Of a stretch of 50,404 bases of DNA, positions 45,517 through 50,404 are shown one piece after another. Where the stretch lies: positions 1 to 50,404 of the forward strand of contig METM01000032.1 in assembly GCA_001772335.1 (NCBI GenBank). Reading direction: 5' to 3'. The stretch is from a candidate division WOR-1 bacterium RIFCSPHIGHO2_01_FULL_53_15 (GTDB lineage: Bacteria; Margulisbacteria; WOR-1; O2-12-FULL-45-9; XYB2-FULL-48-7). The first letter of the stretch is position 1, and every line of letters starts with the position of its first letter. Position numbers and translations under genes: made by a program. Under the pieces are notes generated by a model that saw only the letters and a program-made list of their open reading frames with translations, had not been told where the DNA came from and did no database searches.

Positions 45517-48168
45517 ATGAGAGCCAAAGTCGCCGTCTTAAAGACCAAGCCGGAGACAGTTCTTGACGATTACAAACAACTGCTTCATCTGGCCGATTAT
45601 GAGAAATTCCTGCCAAAAGACAAAGACACCGCGCTCAAGATAAATATCTCCTGGCACCATTTCTACCCCGCCTGCTCCACCACCCCCTGGCAGTTGGAAG
45701 GGGTAATCAAGACACTGCTCTCCGACGGCTATAAGCAAGAGCTGATCCACGCCTGCCACAACCGCACTGTCGTCGTCTCGGCCAAGAAAGGCGAGGTAGC
45801 CAATAAGCACAAGCCGGTCATCGAAAAATACGGCCTGCGCAACATCCACCTCTACGAAGGGGAAGAATGGGTAAGATACGAGCCCAAGGGAAAGATCCTC
45901 GTCCTCAACGATATCTATCCGGACGGGATATACATTCCAAAGCGGATGATCGGGGAGAACATCATCCACCTGCCGACGATGAAATGCGTAGCTCCTTCTT
46001 CGGAAGTCATACTTGAGAACGGGGAAACAATGCCCATCAAAGAATTAGTTGAAGGAAAAATGAAAGGGAGAACCCCATTTGTCGATGATGGGGATGAATA
46101 TGTAAAAGGTCGTCAACAGATTTTTTCTTTGGAACAAAATCGAATCGAAACCCAAAATGTTGCGCGTTTTTGGCGATCACCGTCAAAAAACAAAAAGATT
46201 GTCCGCCTAAAGTTAAAAACGGGGCGCTGGATAGAAACCTCATTAGAACACCCCTTCTTAACGCCTTTGGGCTGGAAAAAAGCAAAGGAATTAGCAAAAG
46301 GAGGCCGCCTGGCAATCCCCAGAGGAATCAATATTTCCGGGCGAAAGCAAGCGCTGCCCAGCATAGATGATTTATACGCTTTTGGCCCTGAACAGATCAA
46401 TTCAATTATATTCCGACCCGGTAAAAAATATTCAATAAATCTTCAAAAGAGAATTTTACTGGATTATCTAAAAGGCCATTCTTCGGCCAAAATCGGAAAG
46501 AAATATAAACTACCCTGGCAAATTACGCAACTGTTGTTAAAAAGATATGGGATCCCCTCCAGAGGGCACAAAAAGAGGATAAAAATCCCCGCGAACACTT
46601 CCTGTGAGTTCTGGCGCTGGCTTGGTTATTTTTTTGCTGAGGGCTGGGCGCAAAAGATGCGCACAACCTGTCGATTCTGGTGGACAAACGCCGATCCAAA
46701 AATCCGAACTGATTATTTCAGGCTATCAATGAATCTATTCGGCCTAAAGGTTAAGCCGCGAAAGTCAAGAATTATAGATACATATTTCGACGGCTTAGAA
46801 ATTGAGGAATTTTTCAATAAACTTGGCATTGTTTTGCCTTTTAGCGCGGGAACAAAGGTCGTCCCGTCGCTTTTGTATAAATGCTCCAGGCGAGAAATTG
46901 GCGCATTTTTGCAGGGCTACCTTGATGGGGATGGCGGCGTTAGCAAAGCTGGGGTGCATGTCACAACTAAAAGCAAGCGACTGGCCGTTCAGTTTCAATA
47001 CCTATTTGCGCGGCTCGGAATAATTTGTTTCCTGAACGAGACCTGGAACCGGCCGGACAAATCGAAGCCCAAAAAGAAATATTATCAAATTTCAATTTAT
47101 GGCGATGAATTATTTAATTTCAACAAATATATAAAATTCAAAAGCAGCCATAAGGCGGATAATTTGAATGCTTTAATAATAAAAAGACGGAGAAGTAAAT
47201 TCCCGACAAATTGGGATACAATCCCGCTTAATCCGGAAATTTTCAGGAAAATTCGGATTGGATTAGGCCTGACTCAGGAATCTTCCGGTAAACCATCTGC
47301 CGTTAACAGCATCGAGAATGGTTATAGCTTGCCCACCAGGCCCGTCTTAATGTTCTTTATTAAACTCTTCGAGAGGCTCGATCGAACGGATAAATTTAAA
47401 AATGAAATTGAATATTTAAAATTTTTATTAAATGACTCGATCGCCTGGGATCATATTGAAGATATTAGCATTTATAATTCTCCCTATGAATATTTTTATG
47501 ATTTGACCGTGCCCGGAGCGCATAATTTTATTGCTAATCTTATTTTTTGCCATAACACTCACGTCTTCACCACCATGACCGGCGCCATGAAGAACGCTTT
47601 CGGCGGCCTCCTGCACGAAAAACGGCACTGGACCCACTCGGTCATCCACGAAACGCTGGTCGATCTCCTGACGATCCAGAAAGAGATTCACAGCGGCCTT
47701 TTCGCCGTCATGGACGGCACTTTTGCCGGGGACGGCCCCGGTCCCCGCTGTATGGTCCCCCACGTCAAGGACTACATCCTGGCTTCGGACGACCAGGTGG
47801 CGATCGACGCGATCTCGGCCAAGATGATGGGCTTTGATCCGATGTCGCTCAAGTTTATCCGGCTGGCCCATGAGGCGGGCTTGGGCGTCGGCGACCCGAA
47901 GGAGATCGAGATCGTCGGCGAGGACATTTCGAAGGTCAACTTTCATTTTCACATGGAGCGGACGACGTTCGCCAGCCGCGGGCAGGAAATGATCTACTGG
48001 GGGCCGTTTAAACCGCTGGAAAAGTTCCTTCTGCGCACAGTGCTCGCCCCCTGGTCTTATCTCGCCTCGATCATCTATCACGACTACTATTGGTTCCCGA
48101 AGATCGGCCAAGAACGGGTCAAAAAAATGCTCAAGACCGGCTGGGGAAAATTGTTTTTAAAATATTAG
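45517..48168 (+). CDS. DUF362 protein interrupted by an intein
   Basis: The 883-residue precursor consists of an N-extein (residues 1-156), an intein (157-680) and a C-extein (681-883). The joined protein of 359 residues is DUF362-like: LKINISWHHFYPACSTTPWQLEGVI, LVLNDIYPDGIYIPKRMIGENIIHLPTMK, then after splicing THVFTTMTGAMKNAFGGLLHEKRHWTHS, DGTFAGDGPGP and ASDDQVAIDAISAKMMG. The family's conserved P-x-(M/L)-K-T-H-x-x-T is reformed only by splicing. DUF362 proteins occur with or without ferredoxin domains; this one has none, and its reaction is unknown. Five bases separate it from the GT39-like gene. It ends overlapping the TauE gene tail to tail. Confidence 0.93.
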   Translation: MRAKVAVLKTKPETVLDDYKQLLHLADYEKFLPKDKDTALKINISWHHFYPACSTTPWQLEGVIKTLLSDGYKQELIHACHNRTVVVSAKKGEVANKHKPVIEKYGLRNIHLYEGEEWVRYEPKGKILVLNDIYPDGIYIPKRMIGENIIHLPTMKCVAPSSEVILENGETMPIKELVEGKMKGRTPFVDDGDEYVKGRQQIFSLEQNRIETQNVARFWRSPSKNKKIVRLKLKTGRWIETSLEHPFLTPLGWKKAKELAKGGRLAIPRGINISGRKQALPSIDDLYAFGPEQINSIIFRPGKKYSINLQKRILLDYLKGHSSAKIGKKYKLPWQITQLLLKRYGIPSRGHKKRIKIPANTSCEFWRWLGYFFAEGWAQKMRTTCRFWWTNADPKIRTDYFRLSMNLFGLKVKPRKSRIIDTYFDGLEIEEFFNKLGIVLPFSAGTKVVPSLLYKCSRREIGAFLQGYLDGDGGVSKAGVHVTTKSKRLAVQFQYLFARLGIICFLNETWNRPDKSKPKKKYYQISIYGDELFNFNKYIKFKSSHKADNLNALIIKRRRSKFPTNWDTIPLNPEIFRKIRIGLGLTQESSGKPSAVNSIENGYSLPTRPVLMFFIKLFERLDRTDKFKNEIEYLKFLLNDSIAWDHIEDISIYNSPYEYFYDLTVPGAHNFIANLIFCHNTHVFTTMTGAMKNAFGGLLHEKRHWTHSVIHETLVDLLTIQKEIHSGLFAVMDGTFAGDGPGPRCMVPHVKDYILASDDQVAIDAISAKMMGFDPMSLKFIRLAHEAGLGVGDPKEIEIVGEDISKVNFHFHMERTTFASRGQEMIYWGPFKPLEKFLLRTVLAPWSYLASIIYHDYYWFPKIGQERVKKMLKTGWGKLFLKY
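45985..47556 (+). mobile_element. Intein with LAGLIDADG homing endonuclease (524 residues)
   Basis: The splicing ends are complete: Cys at residue 157 (block A, CVAPSSEVILENGETMPI), block B TGRWIETSLEHPFLT with H245 (Ser replaces the usual Thr three residues before it), block F YDLTVPGAHNFIAN, and block G IFCHN with the penultimate His and terminal Asn before Thr+1. The endonuclease has two LAGLIDADG helices, LGYFFAEG (about 369-376) and LQGYLDGDGG (about 465-474). A helix-turn-helix-like segment precedes the first (LLDYLKGHSSAKIGKKYKLP), and an XRE-like one follows the second (IRIGLGLTQESSGKPSAVNS, then IENGYSLP). The insert is clearly more AT-rich than its exteins, a sign of transfer. Confidence 0.97.
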
Positions 48169-48519
48169 TTTCAGAGAAACGATCAGCAGAAAAACCCCGA
48201 AGATCTTGCGCAGTAGCTCATCCGGTATCGGCATGGCGAGCGCCGCGCCGAAAAATCCGCCCACGAGAAACCCCAGAGCGATCAGCGCCGCGAACGGAAT
48301 ATTGAGATTCCCCGCCTGGTAGTATTTGATCGCGGCCAGCAGGCCGACCGGCAAAAGCATCGCTCCCAGCGCCGTACCCTGCGCCATGTGCTGGGTCATC
48401 TTGAACGTGTAGACGAGCGCCGGGATCATGAAAACAGCGCCGCCGATGCCGAGGAAACCGCTCAAGGCGCCGGCCGCGAGGCCGATAACGAGAAGCAGAA
48501 ATATCTGCGCCACTTCCAT
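48157..48519 (-). CDS. Half-length TauE/SafE-family membrane protein
   Basis: A 120-residue protein starting at ATG 48519. It has four hydrophobic helices and the TauE/SafE signature (LAAGALSGFLGIGGAVFMIPALVYTFKMTQHMAQGTAL), then GFLVGGFFGAALAMPIPDELLRKIFGVFLLIVSLKLIF. Typical family members have two such halves (about 250 residues), so this one probably works as a dimer. The family exports sulfite or other organosulfur anions. A TATAAT box ends 6 bases before the start. A longer open frame reaches 48759 but overlaps the kinase and lacks homology. Confidence 0.85.
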   Translation of the reverse strand: MEVAQIFLLLVIGLAAGALSGFLGIGGAVFMIPALVYTFKMTQHMAQGTALGAMLLPVGLLAAIKYYQAGNLNIPFAALIALGFLVGGFFGAALAMPIPDELLRKIFGVFLLIVSLKLIF

Positions 48520-48526
48520 GCGATAA

Positions 48527-50173
48527 TTATACAATCGGCAGGGTAAAAATAAAAGCCGATCCTCGCCCCAGCCCGGCCGACTCCGCCCAGATTTTACCGC
48601 CGTGGGCTTCGACGATCTCTTTGGCAAAAACCAGACCGAGACCGAGGCCGCCGGCCACCCGGGTAGTGGAGCTGTCGAGCTGTGAAAATTTCTCAAAGAT
48701 CTTTTCAAGATTTTCTTTGGCGAGGCCGATGCCGTTATCGGCGATCCGGACTTCAACACTCTTGTCTTTGACGGAGCCCGTGATGAGAACTTTGCCGCCC
48801 TTTGGCGTGAACTTCAAGGCGTTGCCCAAAAGGTTCGTCAATAGGCGGCCGATCTTGACCGGATCAAGCTGGAGCGCCGGCAGGTTCCTGTCCAGTTCCG
48901 CCCTGATCTCGATCTGCCGGCTCTCGCTCTGGGGCCGCATCAGGTCGATCAGCTCATCGACCAGCGTCCCGATAAAGACCGGCTCCTTGTTGAGCGTCAA
49001 TTGCCCGCCGCGCTCCAGCCGCGCCACATCGAGGATGCTGTCGATCAGGGCAAGCAAATGCTTGCTTTCTTTCTCGATTATTTTTGCGCTTTCTCGGTAT
49101 TGCGGCGCCAGCGGCCCGAACTTTTCCTCAAGAAAAAACGAGGTGTAGCCGAGAACAGGCGTTAAGGGAGTGCGCAGTTCATGCGAAATGACCGACATGA
49201 ACTCGGTCTTCATCCTATCGATCCCCTTGAGGTCCTCATAGAGTTTGTCGATCTTTTCTTTGTCATCTTTAACGCTGCGCAGGAGATGCTGGGTGGCCAT
49301 CTGGGCGCGCTTGAGCTCGGCTGTGCGCTCCTCGACCCGCTTTTCGAGCTCTTCGTTCATTCTAACGACCGCCAGCTCCGCCTTCTCCCGCTCCGTCCGC
49401 GAAGCCGCCAGGTTGTCGATCATTTTGTTCAGGGCGCCGGCCAGAGAGCTGATTTCATCTTGCCCGGCAACTTTAATTTTTTTGCTCGCGTCAAATTCCA
49501 GGGAAGTGACGCCCTGCGCGAAACCGGAGAGATCAACAATGCGCCGGATGATGACCTGATAGACCGAAAAACCGAGCAGGAGGCCGAGGCCGGCGATCCC
49601 GGCCAGCGCGACGGCCAGCGAAAAGGAACGGATGAAGTTGATCTGGCTCTGGATTGGGCGCCAGTCAATATCCGTTTGTATCGCGCCAAGGACAGAAAGA
49701 TCCCTGTCGTGACACTTGTAACAGGCCGCTTCAGCCGGGATCGGACGCAGGGAGGAATAAACCATTTCCCCCTTGCCTGTCTTGCGCAGGCCGTCAATTG
49801 CTTTGCCTTTGAGGGCGGCCGGCAGATCAAGCCCGCTTATATTGAATTTTTTATCCAGGTTTTTCAGGTCGCTGCTCTTCCTTATAACGCCGTCCCATCT
49901 GACCACCTGAATGAGGGCAAAATCTTTTGACAGGGCGGCGACCAGGCGCTGCAGCTCCGGCTGGTTATTGGTCATCATTAAATGGCGCAGCATCGGGTCT
50001 AAAACATTAAATGTCGTATTGGCCGACTTGATCGCTGATTTTTTAAAAAGATCCGATAAGACGGCGTTACTGACGGCAAAGTAAGCGCCAAACGAGATAA
50101 TCAGGACAAAGACGACCAGCCCTGCGGCTTTAGGAATTAGGCTATGCTTGAAAAACATGAAGAGCCCGTTCAT
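48527..50173 (-). CDS. Membrane sensor histidine kinase with a CxxCH motif in its sensor domain
   Basis: A 548-residue kinase. Helix 1 (residues about 14-34) and helix 2 (about 185-207) flank a periplasmic domain of about 150 residues (RHLMMTNNQPELQRLVAALSK, then PAEAACYKCHDRDLSVLGAIQ). CYKCH is a c-type haem-binding CxxCH motif. A HAMP domain (RRIVDLSGFAQGVTSLEFDASKKI..DEISSLAGALNKMID), a coiled coil, HisKA with the phospho-accepting His (FMSVISHELRTPLTPVLGY) and HATPase_c (NLLGNALKFTPKGG, DNGIGLAKENLEKIFEKF, GGLGLGLVFAKEIVEAHGG) follow. It probably senses redox state or a small ligand through haem. No response regulator is adjacent. Confidence 0.93.
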   Translation of the reverse strand: MNGLFMFFKHSLIPKAAGLVVFVLIISFGAYFAVSNAVLSDLFKKSAIKSANTTFNVLDPMLRHLMMTNNQPELQRLVAALSKDFALIQVVRWDGVIRKSSDLKNLDKKFNISGLDLPAALKGKAIDGLRKTGKGEMVYSSLRPIPAEAACYKCHDRDLSVLGAIQTDIDWRPIQSQINFIRSFSLAVALAGIAGLGLLLGFSVYQVIIRRIVDLSGFAQGVTSLEFDASKKIKVAGQDEISSLAGALNKMIDNLAASRTEREKAELAVVRMNEELEKRVEERTAELKRAQMATQHLLRSVKDDKEKIDKLYEDLKGIDRMKTEFMSVISHELRTPLTPVLGYTSFFLEEKFGPLAPQYRESAKIIEKESKHLLALIDSILDVARLERGGQLTLNKEPVFIGTLVDELIDLMRPQSESRQIEIRAELDRNLPALQLDPVKIGRLLTNLLGNALKFTPKGGKVLITGSVKDKSVEVRIADNGIGLAKENLEKIFEKFSQLDSSTTRVAGGLGLGLVFAKEIVEAHGGKIWAESAGLGRGSAFIFTLPIV

Positions 50174-50182
50174 TGGAAAAAG

Positions 50183-50404
50183 TTAGAGCGCCGCGATGAT
50201 CGCGTCGGCCATCCGTGAAGTCGAAGCGGCGGTCGGGTCGTCCCGGTTTGGCTTCAGGTCGCAGGTAACATTCTTGCCTTCGGCGATCACCCTGGCAACC
50301 GCTTTTTCCAGCCTTTGGGAAGCGTCTTTTTCTCCCAGATAATCGAGCATCAAAACCGCGGAAAGTATCATCGCGGTCGGGTTAACCTTGTTCTGGCCGG
50401 CGTA
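50183..50404 (-). CDS. Isocitrate/isopropylmalate dehydrogenase family, C-terminal end
   Basis: Only the last 73 residues are inside the window, open to the edge at 50404. They read [20 protein letters not shown], then [20 protein letters not shown] and [27 protein letters not shown]. The GxNxxNPTAxILSxxxMLxYLGE block and the GTS-like T-x-x-MADAI end are those of the decarboxylating dehydrogenases (isocitrate or 3-isopropylmalate dehydrogenase). Which of the two cannot be decided from this part. The kinase gene starts 9 bases after its stop. Confidence 0.88.
   Translation of the reverse strand, partial: YAGQNKVNPTAMILSAVLMLDYLGEKDASQRLEKAVARVIAEGKNVTCDLKPNRDDPTAASTSRMADAIIAAL

Noticed and set aside
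45517..48168. Two separate genes (DUF362 fragments) around an independent homing endonuclease gene
   Set aside because: The frame is continuous from 45517 to 48168, and all splicing motifs lie exactly at the junctions.
48157..48759. 200-residue version of the TauE/SafE gene
   Set aside because: The extra 80 residues lie in the kinase gene in another frame; ATG 48519 starts just before the first helix.
1..50404. tRNA, rRNA, riboswitch or prophage genes
   Set aside because: I looked for CCA-ended cloverleaf patterns, rRNA motifs and phage structural genes and saw none; short spacers and gene content leave little room.

Overview
The window reads as a gene-dense chromosome segment from an uncultivated diderm bacterium. 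LPS-transport genes (lptB, an LptF/G permease), a secretin, and an outer-membrane-type protein with SLH domains indicate two membranes. The gene style (SLH plus beta-barrel proteins, FlgD-like Ig ends, many dispersed palindromes, short operons with leaderless mRNAs) recalls candidate phyla such as Margulisbacteria/Saganbacteria (WOR-1) or Omnitrophota. That placement is inference; no rRNA gene is present.

Layout. 1-10.7 kb (minus): one long run of exported surface proteins ending in an SLH protein, driven by a promoter near 10.72 kb. 10.7-11.9 kb (minus): sepF and yggS. 11.9-12.2 kb: repeat-filled spacer with a 127-bp tandem duplication. 12.3-15.3 kb (plus): rpsB, tsf, an unknown gene and a LysM protein. 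15.4-17 kb: two PIN-type toxin-antitoxin modules, each preceded by a decayed copy of the polA 5' end and a near-identical promoter. 17-19.8 kb: polA. 19.7-24 kb (minus): RNase H-fold protein, DUF3084 protein, LptF/G, lptB, trpD. 24-31.7 kb (plus): glyQ, glyS, a membrane-anchored exported protein, a large membrane protein and two GT2 glycosyltransferases. 31.8 kb: a DUF559 nuclease-like gene between palindromes. 32.3-35 kb: minor pilins. 35-36.4 kb: an AbiE-type toxin-antitoxin pair. 36.5-40.4 kb: pilM-pilN fusion, pilO, pilP-like, pilQ. 40.4-42 kb (minus): gpsA, plsY. 42-48.2 kb (plus): efp, accB, a UbiA-family prenyltransferase, a GT39-like membrane protein, and a DUF362 protein interrupted by an intein. 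48.2-50.4 kb (minus): a half-length TauE/SafE protein, a CxxCH-containing sensor kinase, and the end of an isocitrate/isopropylmalate dehydrogenase.

How the genes work together. The pilin cluster and pilMNOPQ would assemble a type IV pilus or related secretion machine. The lpt, plsY, gpsA and accB genes serve envelope lipids. The GT2, GT39-like and UbiA-family genes suggest polyprenyl-linked glycan assembly. rpsB, tsf, efp, glyQ and glyS are translation genes.

The most unusual features are: (1) a 524-residue LAGLIDADG intein in the conserved K-T-H motif of a DUF362 protein; (2) repeated polA 5' ends flanking two toxin-antitoxin modules; (3) a 62-bp cruciform element, 60/62 identical, inserted in the same frame in polA and glyS; (4) several other palindromic or simple repeat families inside genes, often just before or within signal peptides; and (5) compact divergent promoters giving apparently leaderless mRNAs (trpD/glyQ, plsY/efp).
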